DNA of 64,000 bases from Astropecten irregularis (taxonomy: Eukaryota; Echinodermata; Asteroidea; Paxillosida; Astropectinidae), in the NCBI GenBank assembly GCA_963971285.1, contig OZ020244.1:10292001-10356000 (forward strand). The letters are read 5' to 3'. The position numbers and the translations under genes are program-made. Shown here piece after piece: positions 52,617 through 64,000 of the stretch (position 1 is the first letter of the stretch; every line of letters begins with the position of its first letter). The notes under the pieces were generated by a model that was not told where the DNA came from, did not search any database, and saw only the letters and a list, made by a program, of their open reading frames with translations.

Positions 52617-53841
52617 GTATTCTTCATGTATTTGCCTGTCCTCCTTTGACATACGCTGCTCAATTGATTTCCCATTTCTTCTGTAATTATACATCACATG
52701 TTTCCTGGCCTTTCTTGTCATTCTTACTCGCTTTGGAACCGTGTTTCCAGTTTTTTGGCACCTTGGAGTCTTTCGAATTCTCTGTTGACGGCACTTCCAA
52801 CTATAAACATGTACATATTACTATCACTTGTCTCTTCAATGTACGATGACACTTCTGCTTCAATGGTATTGTGAATACACCTCTCACCTGGTTCTTACAC
52901 TTATCCTGACCTCTCCTGTATCTTCTCATATGGCTCTTATCATGACTTCTTCTAAACCTCAACTTACATCTCTTCTCACAGCCCATCATATGCATCATTT
53001 CACAGCTGCTTACCTCATGACTGCTTACCTCATGACCGCTCACATGACTCTTCTTACATCCATCCTCAAGGCATGTCTTATGAATCGTCTCAAACTTCAC
53101 CTCACCGTTGGTCTCATGGCTCATCTCAGGTTTCTTGAAACTCGTTCTTTCAACATATTTCTGATAACATATCGTATAACCATGACATAAACAACACTTT
53201 AAAGCCTGGGACGAACGCTTTATAGTTTGGGACGAACGTTTTTATCATTCAACTTCATTCTCCTTTTACTTGCATGGCTGTTGCTGAGAACCACAGGAGC
53301 CTGGTTCTCAGCAACGTCCTCAAGCAAGAGTGCTTGAGTCACAAGCCCAGTGTGGACTTGAGTGGGAAAGGAAAGGAAAGAGGAATAGACAGAAATAGAG
53401 TGAGAAACAAAAGAGCTGAGAAAAGAAAGTCTAGAGAAGTCAGACACAAACATGTAAGTGTGAGAGAAAACATACACTCCCCCAACGGGCCTCCTCATCC
53501 TCCGGAACTGCACTCCATCCTTCAACGTCTTAGATCTGGAACTTTGCTGGAACTTTGGCATTTTGTCCTGAAAACAAATTGAAAAGAAAAACACAAACAT
53601 TTAACGTCAGAAGACAGACAACACATTAAAGGGATGTTTTCCTAACCCACACTACTCACACTGTAGCAAGATGGCCCATTCACTGAGGGATGTCTTTTAT
53701 ATTATTTTTTAATCATTTATGTTTTTCAGGTTCAACTGCTTCAGTCAGTGGTTTGATCTTCTTTAAACGACTTCAATCAGTATTTTCAGTTTCCTGAATA
53801 TCAATTAATGTCAGTTGCCGTCCCAGTTTATTTGAAAGTGT
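52617..53841. other. Unassigned DNA with a pyrimidine-rich tract and stacked hairpins
   Basis: 52840-53130 is strand-biased toward T and C with repeated CTCAT/CTTACCTCATGAC units and yields overlapping open frames on both strands with no domain. At 53280-53338 two adjacent perfect hairpins occur. A repeated GGGACGAACG pair lies at 53208-53236. No gene is supported. Confidence 0.5.
53280..53338. repeat. Two adjacent perfect hairpins
   Basis: Hairpin 1: arms GTTGCTGAGAACCA and TGGTTCTCAGCAAC with an 8-base loop (53280-53315). Hairpin 2: arms CTCAAGCA and TGCTTGAG with a 4-base loop (53319-53338). A weaker CAAG/CTTG pair follows at about 53343-53360. Confidence 0.8.
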
Positions 53842-54641
53842 TGTCACCGACGTGTAGAGGCATTAATGATGACACTGGGCTAGGCGTACTTCAATGATTT
53901 ATTGCTTACTCAGCACCCAGTAAGGGTATAGGTAAAACTAGAACAAATAAAGAAATAAAGACATAAATATACAAATACAGTAGGTGTACATATTACTTAA
54001 ATAACACTTCAAAGATCACAGCACGGTCAACGATAAATCCACGATTAGATAAATACGTTCACAAGCCGAGAATTACAACACCACAAATCCATAATCAATG
54101 CACAATAAAAAGAGTATCTATAGTAGACCGAGAATGCTATGTGAATATATATAATTCCACAATCGACATATATTACGGCACTTCCAACAATTCAAGCAGT
54201 GTTACAAATTCAATATTCTTACTATTATAAACAAGTGGTATAAATATAACAAACTTACAATCGTATGCGGGAAAGATGGCCCTCGATACACGGGTGAACA
54301 TTAGTGAGTATTCTGGAGCATGCTGGAGTAACGGGAAATTAATGTGTGAGGTTATCTGAGGTCTTCCAGGTGAGTCTTCCCGGGTTACGGCATCGTGGCT
54401 TAGACTGGCTAAGTAATTACGCTGTATTAGCTTAAATACCAGGTTCAGGCAAGGCGCCACACCCGTGGGCTGTGTGCTAATTGGACAACTACTACATATG
54501 ACCCACTGAATGAAGAAGAGTGCGGTGAAGCATTATATGTAAATGAGACACCTGTGCATGTGGAGCGCCAGGTATGCTCAATGACTGACTATAATCTCTA
54601 TACGACTAACTTGGACAAAGAACTTATCGGGGACGATAACA
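53842..54641 (-). repeat. BEL/Pao 3' LTR
   Basis: 800 bp, TGTCACCGAC...GGACGATAACA, complete TG..CA edges. On the minus strand a polypurine tract (CATTAGGGGGAG, about 54642-54655) precedes it directly. Confidence 0.9.
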
Positions 54642-55059
54642 CTCCCCCTAATGAGGCATCGTTAAATTAGCCTTAATTACGAATAAACTTGAAATAACAC
54701 ATTTAAACACGCTAAACTTTAAGGTACATAGTGATCTCAACAACAATCATTAAGCTTCGAATAAAACAGCAATCAAGTACATCAAATTCAAATACATAAT
54801 AATCTCGACAACAATCAGTTTAGAACAATACAGTAGCCAAATACATTAAATTTAAGTACATAATCTCGACAACGACCATAAGATACAAAGAGCACACATC
54901 AACACAAAAATAATACAAAAATATAAATAGTACTTAAGTATTGGATATAGATGAGTCTTTCGCCGTGCCACGGCCACTAAAAGAACACCATAAAAAATTG
55001 TACATCATAATTCAATTTATCTAGATTCAAATACACAGTAAAAGGGTTCTTAGAGGCAA
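54642..55059 (-). other. BEL/Pao 3' untranslated region
   Basis: Non-coding AT-rich sequence between integrase and the 3' LTR, with four diverged copies of a CATAATCTCGACAACAATCA-like unit at about 54727-54870. It ends in the polypurine tract. Confidence 0.7.
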
Positions 55060-56475
55060 TCAGGGCCGACTCGATCCACCCTCTAACAACATAATTTTAG
55101 TGACTGGGCGTACGAGCTCAGTAGCCCGGGTTTTCAACTTGGCCGATCTCACCAGACCGTCTCTGCCATACGTGACTTCTTTGACAATGGCTAATGGCCA
55201 TAGATTTCTTGGTGTGGTCTCATCCGCAATTAAGACGAGATCACCTTTACATATATTAACAACAGGGTTGACCCACTTTGACCTCCGTTGTAACTCTGGC
55301 AGGTAAAATTTCAACCACAAACGCCAAAATTGATTAGCCAAATGTTGCACGTGCCTCCAGCGATTACGCAGGTGCTCGTGACTAAACCTACCAGGTGGAT
55401 GACTGGAACTGTTTCTCAAGAGCAACAAGTGATTAGGCGTAATAGAAGAAGGGTAATTAGGATCATCATTTAACTTAGTCAACGGTCTACCGTTAATAAT
55501 GGCCTCTATCTCACAAAATATGGTTTCTAGGATTTCATCTGTCAACCTGGTTGTCCTAGGGAGTATTGCCACCATAACTCTCTTAATTGTACCGATTAGT
55601 CGATCCCAGACTCCCCCCATGTGAGGTGCCTTAGGCGGGTTGAAGTGCCACATAATATTCTGTCTAACGGCATAGGCATTGATAACCTTCTGGGAAAGTT
55701 CCTTGATAGTATTTTTCAGCTCGGTCGCACCGCCAACAAAATTTGTACCATTAACAGAAAATACTTTCTCTGGGTGACCACTGCGGGCAATAAAACGTCT
55801 GAGAGCATTCAGGAATGAAAGTGTCTAGGGAGTCTATTTTCTCAATGTGAACAGCTCTTGTTGTAAAGCAAGTAAATAAACAACCGTAACGTTTAACCTC
55901 TGACCTGTTATACTTCACATAAAATGGCCCAAACACATCTATGCCAACAAAAGAGAAAGCTGGTTTATCAGCCTCGATACGTTCTTTAGGTAAATCTGCC
56001 ATAAGTTGAGGAGACGGTTTAGAATAAAGGCGCTTACATGTTACACAGGACTTAATAAGTTTCTTAATTAGAGGTCTTGCCTTAGTGATCCAAAACATTC
56101 TCCTGACAAAACTCAATACCCATTCCACACCTAGATGGGCAACACCGTGAATATCATTAACTATGGCTCTGGCAATGGCATGATCACTAGATATATTGCA
56201 AACATTACGATTCTTCACTCCATCTAAACGACCATTCATTCTAAGTATACCTTCAGTGTCAAGATAAGGATTAAACACTCTAAGGGAACTTGAAGCCTTA
56301 ACGAACTTCCCAGTTTCCAATTTTTTTTTATCTCAGAGGCATATGACTGCGATTGGGCTTTACGGACGAGGATATTCCCGGCGTGATTGACTGCACTAAC
56401 AGTTAATTGACCTTCAGATTTGTTCCCTCTAAGATATTCCCGGAATCTCAACAACCACCCTAAGGCTCGTTTCAT
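55060..56475 (-). pseudogene. BEL/Pao integrase region (fossil)
   Basis: An N-terminal H2C2-type zinc part (HLGVEWVLSFVRRMFWI then CVTCKR), a catalytic core with FVGIDVFGPFYVKYNRSE, and a downstream HFNPPKAPHMGGVWDRLIGTIK block containing the integrase Glu region. The C-terminal domain of the type found in Pao integrases (WRHVQHLANQFWRLWLKFYL then GDLVLIADETTPRNLWPLA) follows. Confidence 0.88.
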
Positions 56476-56484
56476 CTTGTACCA

Positions 56485-57192
56485 CTAAGAATAATGGGAC
56501 ATAATTTGGTCTAATGGATCATTCATGACAGCCTTATTCAAATTGCACACATCATCCTCGCCAGTAGCACCATGACACTGAGCAGCAACGACATTGACAG
56601 CTGCAAGTGAAGGAGACTTGCGGACTTCTTTGGTCCTATCTAAATCCCAATCATGTTTATGTTTGCGCAGAATATCTGGACCACAGAACCACACATCTCC
56701 ACTGAGACGAGAGTGTGGCCTCGTCACTGCATCAGCTGGATTAGACTCCCCATCAATATGGTGCCACTGCTTCGGATCTGACAACTGTCTGATAACACTG
56801 ACTCTATTCCCTACAAAAACATGAAATCTCCTACTCTCATTATTAATATATTTCAACACGATCTCGGAGTCTGTCCAAAAAAATTAACCAGAAATATCTA
56901 TGTCTAATTCTCTTGTAAGTAACGCATTAACCTTAGTGGCTAAAACAGCAGCTTGATGTTCAAGGCGAGGTATAGTACATGACTTCAAAGGGGCAACCTT
57001 ATTCTTACTGACAATCAATTGTACATGTATCATACCGTGTTTATTAATGCACCTAATATAGCTACAACAACCATAGGCTTTGGAACTAGCATCGGCAAAG
57101 TGGTGAAGTTCAATAAACGCATCATCAAAATCACGAGGTTTCATGTAACGCGGAATTTGAGCTGAATCACAGCATAACAAGACTGCATCCAA
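56485..57192 (-). pseudogene. BEL/Pao RNase H region (fossil)
   Basis: A FIELHHFADASSKAYGCCSYIR block and IPRLEHQAAVLATKVNALL are the characteristic Pao-family RNase H start. The downstream half has WHHIDGESNPADAVTRPHS. It lies between RT and integrase. Confidence 0.85.
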
Positions 57193-58147
57193 GTATCCCA
57201 GGCTTTCTCCAAGTGCAAAGGAACCGCTTCATCCCAAGATAATTTATCAGCTGTGGCTTCTTGGAACAGAAGTTTGCCAGTGAGTATCACGGGACCTAGC
57301 AGACCGAGGGGATCGAACATGGAGGACACTGTGCTCAACATCTTCTTCCTGGTAATAGGACTCTTGTTGTCACGCCAAACATCGAAGAAGAACTCGTCGG
57401 TGGGGATCTTCCATCTTATTCCAAGAGTGCGGCTTTCACAGGAACCCAGGTACGGACTTCTTCAGCTATACAATCTCCGGGCACTTCCTTCAGCAAGTCC
57501 TCTCTATTGGCAACAAACTTCTTCAAACTAAATCCACTTGAACTCAGAACTCTAGGAGTTTCCCTGATTATGATCTTGGCATCAGTATGTGACATAACAG
57601 AACTGAGGCAATCATCGACATAAAATGACTTGTCAACAGTGTACTCTACCAAAGGAGGATCATCCGGGGCATCAATAACGGTACGGCTGAGAGCGTAACT
57701 TGAGCTAGCAGCACACCAAATGCCACCAAACAAATGAGACGTCATCCTATAGTAAGCCAGCTGACCGTCATACCACACGAACCTGAGTGCATCCCTATCC
57801 TTAAGACGAATTTTGACCTGATTATACATTGCCTCGATGTCTGCTTGAATGGCTAGGCTATGCTGTCTGAAACGCAATACGACTGGTAACAATTTATTAA
57901 TCAGATTCGGGCCTTGGAGACAACGCTCGTTAAGTGACTTCCCTCTGAACTTAGAGGCACAATCAAAGACGACCCTAAGTTTGTCAGACTTCTTGTCAGT
58001 GACTACCGCATGATGAGGAAGGTACCAGATCCTATCACCTCCGACTATCTCACAATATCTCCGACTATCTTTTTTGCATAACCTTTGTCGACCAGCATAT
58101 CGATCTCTGCACTATATTTAGGAAATCTCCCAGTCTCGGACAAGCGC
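57141..58147 (-). pseudogene. BEL/Pao reverse transcriptase region (fossil)
   Basis: ADIEAMYNQVKIRLKDRDALRF, MTSHLFGGIWCAASSSYALSR and SFYVDDCLSSV (catalytic YVDD) are Pao-type RT palm motifs. A MLSTVSSMFDPLGLLGPV block marks the thumb/connection. Confidence 0.88.
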
Positions 58148-59119
58148 TTAAGCAAGGAATTTGTTAGGTAATGGAATGGACCTGTCTTTCCATGGTATAG
58201 GTAACTCATAATGTCCATCTACCTTACGGTGTTCCTGATCCCACAACTTTATCACTGATTTATCTTCCTGCGACCATGAGGTACACTCTAAACCATCATC
58301 TTCAAGTTTCCACAACCTAGATACATCATCATCGGTGGGGAGACAAGACACGAAATTGGAAATAACCTTGCGACTGACTTGACCAATTGGGGACTGACCA
58401 TTCACACACCAGCCGAACAATGTACGGACTGCAAATGGCTGACCTGGATTTCCACGTCTGGCTTCCAACGGTACAAAGGCCTCTGCTCCATCTTGACCAA
58501 TAAGTAAATCAACAACTAAATCACCACAGGTATAAGCAGGTAAGGGGCCAATATCATTAAAATGGGCATACGCAGAAACGTCAATTGAAGTAGACATAAA
58601 AGGTATGTTTTGAACAATGCAGACATTATTCATTTTCAAATCCTGCCCATTATCTGATTTGAGTGACAAGTCAACAATCTTGGATTCATGAACTTCAGAC
58701 AAATTTAGCGTACTCAACTGAAATTGTGATGATTTCCCCTGCACCCCCAATTTCTTAACTGAATTCTGGGTGCAAAATGAATTGCTCGAACCACTATCCA
58801 GTAAGGCAAATACTCTACATGTATTGTTAACAATCACTTCTACTATAGGCATATAGGTCCCTTTGTTAGCATGCAAAGTTACATTTGACACTTGAGGTTG
58901 AGGTGGTGCAGTATCAGAACAATGGATGTACAGAGTATGTTTCCTGCCACAACCCTGTACCCCACAAACTGAACGTTTTCCACAATTTTCAGTGCTGTGT
59001 GATGCAAGCAAACAATTATGAAAGAGTTTGTTAACGGTCACAACATTCAATCTATCTCTAGGGCTTAATTGCTTGAATTTCTCACAGTGCCACAAACGAT
59101 GAAGTTGACTGCACAACAC
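58148..59119 (-). pseudogene. BEL/Pao aspartic protease region (fossil)
   Basis: The start has a CxxH-type knuckle stretch (LWHCEKFKQLSPRDR) followed by the peptidase domain with RVFALLDSGSSNSFC (DSG), then HFNDIGPLPAYTCGDLVVDLLIGQD, the conserved protease-domain wording of Pao elements. It would mature Gag-Pol. Confidence 0.85.
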
Positions 59120-60397
59120 ACACGTGGTTCAGGTTTGGCATATGACCTAGTATTTTTAGATGGGCATGATTGTTGGGTAGGTTTGTGTTGGGATGGAGAC
59201 GATACTGATGAATTGAGTGAAACGCTCTGATTAGTGCTCTTAGGTCGATCAAAAGTCTTAAAATGCATGTTACCATATACGGGATCATTTACTTCACTAG
59301 CGACATTACCCACAAAGTCTACCAAATCTCTCAACCCTGGGTATAATTCCTTTTCCTTTTTGAATTTCAATGCGTATTTCTTCCACCTCAAGCGGATATA
59401 ATTGGGCAATCTGTTCACTATACACGGGTTTACACTTCGGAGGCCATCTTGGATTTTATCGCAACTTCAAAACGAGGCACTTCTACGCATGCGCACTTTT
59501 CGAAGTGTAAGCCCGTCCATTGTCGAAGACAATACACGTGTTTACACTTCTGCGGTTTTTATCGCGACTTCGAAACGAGGCAATATCACGCATGCGCACT
59601 TTTGGAAGTGTAAACCCGTGTATTTCAACAATAAATGACTGTGACTTAACTTCATCAAGAGCGTCTAGCTGGTTAAGTGTGAGCAAGGTAGTCTTCATTT
59701 CATCTGCAAATTGTTGTATCTGAAGAGGGAGTCGCAAGCTTTTACCAGATCTGAGTTTAATAAGACGCTCAGTGACTAGATATCTATTGCCAAAACGTGT
59801 GTCTAAAATGCCAAGAGCCTGATTGTACCCAACGCTGCCCCCCGTTAACTGACAACTCCTTATTGCTTCCTTAGCTTGGCCTGATGTGTAATTGATAAGT
59901 CTAGCTAACTTAAGGTCATCATCTTCGCATGTTTTATCAACATTAACCTCGAAAGCTTTACGAAATTGGTGATAATGTTATGGGTTACCCTCAAACACTT
60001 GTAAGTCAACTTTGGGTAAGTTTAACAAATCTTTAAACTGTTCTCTAGAAAGATCGCCAAGGGAGCTTTGTTTAGGCTGTGTAGGGTTATCATAATTAGC
60101 TTCTACCTTAATACCTTTAGAAATACCCTTGACTAATTCAAGGACAGATATGTATAGGTTCTGTTCTTCGTAATAATAATTATCGCTATCTTCAATATCA
60201 TCTTCATCAGTCAACAAATCTTGATACTCATTATAAACGGATGTAAAATTACTAAAAAGATGTTTTAGTTTGTTTACATGGTCTTCTTTCAAAGATAAAT
60301 CATCTTCTACAATTGCTTGTCTTATCTGATTTGCTTGCTTGGTGACCGCTCGCTTGGCTGAAGTCCTTCCCGTCTTCAACTGAGCCGCTGTGGACAT
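59065..60397 (-). pseudogene. BEL/Pao gag region (fossil)
   Basis: It starts near 60397 (STAAQLKTGRTSAKRAVTKQ), then an acidic helical part and LPKVDLQVFEGNP, a signature of Pao gag. The second half (MNRLPNYIRLRWKKYALKF) lies beyond the MITE inserted at 59423-59620. Confidence 0.85.
59423..59620 (+). mobile_element. 198-bp dimeric MITE, TA target (copy 2), inside BEL gag
   Basis: The perfect inverted ends CACGGGTTTACACTTC / GAAGTGTAAACCCGTG are flanked by TA (59421-59422 and 59621-59622). It has the same two-halves structure with a central ATTGTC-GAA-GACAAT palindrome as copy 1. Because it sits inside the BEL element, it is younger than that insertion. Confidence 0.88.
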
Positions 60398-60611
60398 GTC
60401 TGGTCCCCTTCAGTTCAAGTTCGTGAAATGGATGACCGGGGATGGATGTGGGCGTGGTCCACAGGACGGAAGAGGGTGCGGTGATAGTGGCACCGAGGAT
60501 GGTAGCGGTGGCTGCGGTGAGAGGTAGCTGGAGCGATGACCAATCAAGCCGATGTACATGTACATCGAGTAGTGGTGAACTGGATCTGCTGGGTAGGCCA
60601 CGATTTTTTAC

Positions 60612-61257
60612 TGTCACCGACGTGTAGAGGCATTAATGATGACACTGGGCTAGGCGTACTTTTCCTTCAATGATTTATTGCATACTCAGCACCAAGTAAG
60701 GGTACATGTAAAACTAAAACAAATAAAGAAATAAAGACATAAATATACAAATACAGTAGGTGTACATATTACTTAAATAACACTTCAAAGATCACAGCAC
60801 GGTAAACGATAAATCCACGATTAAATAAATACGTTCACAAGCCGAGAATTACAACACCACAAATCCATAATCAATGCACAATAAATAGAGTATCTATAGT
60901 AGACCGAGAATGCAATGTGAATATATATAATTCCACAATCGACATATATTACGGCACTTCCAACAATTCAAGCAGTGTTACAAATTAAATATTCTTACTA
61001 TTATAAACAAGTGATATAAATATAACATAAACTTACAATCGTATGCGGGACAGATGGCCCTCGATACACGGGTGAACATTAGTGAGTATTCTGGAGCATG
61101 CTGGAGTAACGGGAAATTAATGTGTGAGGTTATCTGAGGTCTTCCAGGTGAGTCTTCCCGGGTTACGGCATCGTGGCTAAGACTGGCTAAGTAATTACGC
61201 TGTACTAGCTTAAATTCCAGGTTCAGGCAAGGCGCCACACCCGTGGGCTGTGTGCTA
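60612..61257 (-). repeat. BEL/Pao 5' LTR, truncated
   Basis: Matches the 3' LTR from TGTCACCGAC to GGGCTGTGTGCTA (about 646 of 800 bp). Beyond 61257 the sequence is unrelated, so the U3-side end with its promoter is missing or was replaced. Confidence 0.88.
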
Positions 61258-61666
61258 CTAGTGTTCTTTCGTTTTATACCGTAGGCCAGATGCGTTAGAC
61301 CGTTGACGTTCAGTATCCAATTAGAATTCAGGGCAGACAAAAGAGACCGCCCATCGGAACGTGTCCAATCATATACGTGCGTTGCGCCTGCGTCAGACCG
61401 TATTTAAATATTCACGAAGTGTGGGCTGTTCAATATTGAACAGGTTGTGAGTCAAGCCTGAAATCAGCCAAGCGTGTTTGGAAATTTAGCTACAACTTGA
61501 AGAACATCGGGTCTTATGCAATTTCAAGTCGCAGCCAAGACTAACGGTGGAAAGTAATATGGCTGCGGCTTCAATAGGGCGTGGAGCATGCAAGTGAGGT
61601 TAACGTGAAGTCATTGTTCGTCTGAACAATGGCGCACAGGGAGCAGGATATTCAAGTAGAATAGGG
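61258..61666. other. Unassigned DNA before the Harbinger fragment
   Basis: No supported gene. A GTATTTAAATATT stretch lies near 61390. This could be the 5' part of the Harbinger element or intron-like sequence, but no splice structure can be shown. Confidence 0.45.
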
Positions 61667-61981
61667 ATGCATCTGCCGTTTCCAAATGAAACATACCTTC
61701 TTGGTGACAACGGATATGCAAATCGCTACCCCATTATGACCAAATTCAGAGCAAACCAAATACAACAGGTTCTCAACAATGATGACCGCATCGCCATGCG
61801 TATCTTCAACGAGGAATACGCCAGATATAGAATTTACGTCGAGCATGTCATGGCATACTTCAAATCATATAGCGCTGTGAAGGATGTGTACCGACACCCA
61901 CGTTGGATGTTGCCTATTGTAACAGAATTGTGTGTCTTTTTGGCACAAAGACACATCACTTTGTCTGAGGAAATCCATTAA
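61667..61981 (+). pseudogene. PIF/Harbinger-type transposase C-terminal fragment
   Basis: 104 residues. LLGDNGYANRYPIMTKF carries the second catalytic Asp region of the DDE_Tnp_4 (HARBI1-like) nuclease. The FNEEYARYRIYVEHVMAYFKSY block carries the final Glu, and a PIVTELCVFLAQRHI helix follows. The first Asp domain and the N-terminal part are missing, so the fragment is too short to be active. It ends in a normal stop. It may be a single exon of a split gene, or a truncated copy. Confidence 0.75.
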
Positions 61982-62512
61982 ATGAAGATGAGAATCTGAA
62001 ACGTTTTGAGCTTCTTGTTTGTAATTATTATGACTTTCTTACACATGATAATGTTTATTCTAAGTGACCCAACAACATTAAGAGTAATACAAAATCTTTA
62101 TAAAACAGTAACAGTTGGAAAAAAGCACTTGTCATTAACGATCTAATAATTATGACATCTTTCAGGTTAACTTAGTCGTTGAGGAATGTTTCCTCATGTT
62201 ATTAGCAACCTTCGACCTAAAATGCAAAATAGCGCAAAAAACAACTTACTTTACTCACAATACAGTCGCTCCCCCGGTTGTAAACTATTTGGACCAAGTC
62301 TTCATAAATCTACACAAACTAAACTAAAGGTACTGTTTTGGAAGTATCGCAACTTCGGCTATAGTTAAAAGGAACGGCTCAATTTCAAAGGATTTAAAAG
62401 TGGCCGCTTGGAGAATCTGTATTTGTGGCCGTACATTGTACATGAATTCTTTTTTTTTAAGCCGTAAAATTATTATATTCTTTCACTCTTTTCAAATGCA
62501 GCGACCTCAAAT
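61982..62512. other. Unassigned AT-rich DNA
   Basis: No supported gene or element ends. It connects the Harbinger fragment to the 61-bp satellite; the first diverged satellite monomer begins near 62513. Confidence 0.55.
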
Positions 62513-63760
62513 GTCGATGCGTATTAATAGATGCGACGGCTTTCCCTGTCCGTCCTTTATTACTGAACCGTCGATGCTCATTGATATTTAGATGCGACGG
62601 TTCTCCTCGTCGTTCCTTTATCAGTTAACCGTCGATGCTCATTGATATTTAGATGCGACGGTTCTCCTCGTGGTTCCTTTATCAGTGAACCGTCGATGCT
62701 CATTGATATTTAGATGCGACGGTTCTCCTCGTGGTCCCTTTATCAGTTAACCGTCGATGCTCATTGATATTTAGATGCGACGGTTCTCCTCGTGGTCCCT
62801 TTATCAGTTAACCGTCGATGCTCATTGATATTAAGATGCGACGGTTCTCCTCGTGGTTCCTTTATCAGTGAACCGTCGATGCTCATTGATATTTAGATGC
62901 GACGGTTCTCCTCGTGGTCCCTTTATCAGTTAACCGTCGATGCTCATTGATATTTAGATGCGACGGTTCTCCTCGTGGTCCCTTTATCAGTTAACCGTCG
63001 ATGCTCATTGATATTAAGATGCGACGGTTCTCCTCGTGGTTCCTTTATCAGTGAACCGTCGATGCTCATTGATATTTAGATGCGACGGTTCTCCTCGTCG
63101 TTCCTTTATCAGTGAGCAGTCGATGCTCATTGATATTTAGATGCGACGGTTCTCCTCGTCGTTCCTTTATCAGTGAACCGTCGATGCTCATTGATATTTA
63201 GATGCGACGGTTCTCCTCGTGGTCCCTTTATCAGTGAACCGTCGATGCTCATTGATATTTAGATGCGACGGTTCTCCTCGTCGTTCCTTTATCAGTGAAC
63301 CGTCGATGCTAATTGATATTTAGATGCGACGGTTCTCCTCGTCGTTCCTTTATCAGTGAACCGTCGATGCTAATTGATATTTAGATGCGACGGTTCTCCT
63401 CGTCGTTCCTTTATCAGTGAGCAGTCGATGCTCATTGATATTTAGATGCGACGGTTCTCCTCGTCGTTCCTTTATCAGTGAACCGTCGATGCTCATTGAT
63501 ATTTAGATGCGACGGTTCTCCTCGTGGTTCCTTTATCAGTTAACCGTCGATGCTCATTGATATTTAGATGCGACGGTTCTCCTCGTCGTTCCTTTATCAG
63601 TGAACCGTCGATGCTAATTGATATTTAGATGCGACGGTTCTCCTCGTGGTCCCTTTATCAGTTAACCGTCGATGCTCATTGGTATTAAGATGCGACGGTT
63701 CTCCTCGTGGTTCCTTTATCAGTGAACCGTCGATGCTCATTGGTATTTAGGTGCAACCGT
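62513..63760 (+). repeat. 61-bp satellite with an internal dyad
   Basis: About 20 monomers of 61 bp: GATGCGACGGTTCTCCTCGT, a GGTCCC or CGTTCC variant, TTTATCAGT, GAACCGTC or TAACCGTC, then GATGCTCATTGATATTTA. Each monomer has inverted GACGGTT and AACCGTC, so each can form a 7-8-bp-stem hairpin. Variant types recur in order: the three-monomer block starting near 62652 is repeated near 62835, giving a ~183-bp higher-order unit. The outermost monomers on both sides are diverged. Confidence 0.93.
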
Positions 63761-64000
63761 ATAATCATTTTAAATGCAAATAATTGTCGATGCTCATTGA
63801 TATTGGACGCCCGTTTTCCCCACCTGGCTTTTAATCAGTGTGCATTTATGTGACGTACATGTATTAGATGTAATAAAAAGAAAGATTTGGAAAGTTACTA
63901 AATTGATGTCAATGTTTGTCTTTATTTTCAAATTGTCAATTTTACAGACTAAATAATAGTGCTTACCCGATATGAAGAGCTTTTTTTTCATATAACATAC
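63761..64000. other. Unassigned AT-rich DNA
   Basis: A last degraded satellite trace (GTCGATGCTCATTGATATT at 63786-63804) and then AT-rich sequence without a supported gene. Confidence 0.55.

Larger units (their letters stand above)
53842..61257 (-). mobile_element. BEL/Pao LTR retrotransposon (fossil)
   Basis: A 7.4-kb minus-strand element: LTRs 53842-54641 and 60612-61257, with gag, aspartic protease, RT, RNase H and integrase in the standard order. LTRs are about 96-97% alike where they overlap, so the insertion is fairly young. The gag-side LTR is missing its outer ~155 bp. A 198-bp MITE lies in the gag region. It is broken, with roughly six to eight breaks. Confidence 0.92.

Noticed and set aside
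52801-53190. Overlapping 107- and 120-codon frames
   Set aside because: They come from a pyrimidine-rich repetitive tract; composition explains the open frames.

Overview
This is eukaryotic nuclear DNA made almost entirely of transposable elements and their relics. I found no host gene I could defend. The mix is a Polinton/Maverick, an Ngaro-type DIRS element with an SGNH hydrolase, a gypsy element with integrase ahead of reverse transcriptase (Gmr1 order), a BEL/Pao element, an L2/CR1-group LINE, Helitron-like repeats and several MITEs. Gmr1-order elements were described from deuterostomes, so a marine invertebrate deuterostome (echinoderm, hemichordate or amphioxus) is the best guess. The species is not resolved.

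Layout. 1-2.7 kb: unassigned DNA. 2.7-12.8 kb: Helitron-like repeats in head-to-tail arrays in both orientations, each ending in a hairpin plus CTAG; one copy is split by a near-complete 4.9 kb LINE (3590-8500, minus). 12.8-13.9 kb: a gypsy pol fragment. 14.86-17.97 kb: a TIR element with ATTAATCG-rich ends, carrying a nested TTA-flanked MITE and a fold-back element. 19.5-21.5 kb: a 68-bp tandem array with a 548-bp higher-order period, followed by unassigned GC-rich DNA to 25.1 kb. 25.1-29.5 kb: a Gmr1-order gypsy element (minus) with part of its LTR. 29.49-50.03 kb: an AT-rich Polinton with ~241-bp TIRs, carrying family-B polymerase, packaging ATPase, capsid-type genes and small genes. It is interrupted by a 7.26 kb Ngaro element (30.55-37.80 kb) and a 1-kb hAT-like element (43.77-44.77 kb). 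50.03-51.34 kb: a second, overlapping stretch of the gypsy LTR. 53.84-61.26 kb: a BEL/Pao element (minus) with a 198-bp MITE inside it; a sister MITE lies at 52.4 kb. 61.67-61.98 kb: a Harbinger transposase fragment. 62.5-63.76 kb: a 61-bp satellite with an internal dyad.

The most striking signal is in the split direct repeats of the Ngaro element: fifteen copies (six distinct types) of a short hairpin. The types share a core, triloop and two bulge positions, while the outer helix differs between types yet stays paired. There is also one compensatory change in the inner stem and one U.G wobble that pairs only in the element's sense strand. This looks like a conserved RNA (or single-stranded DNA) structure. 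The same element sits at the exact centre of a palindrome between two convergent Polinton genes and is bordered by a 112-bp duplication, which is unexpected for a tyrosine-recombinase retroelement.

The viral-type elements are treated as fossils: the Ngaro looks young with few breaks, the BEL/Pao moderately young, the Polinton and gypsy copies clearly broken.
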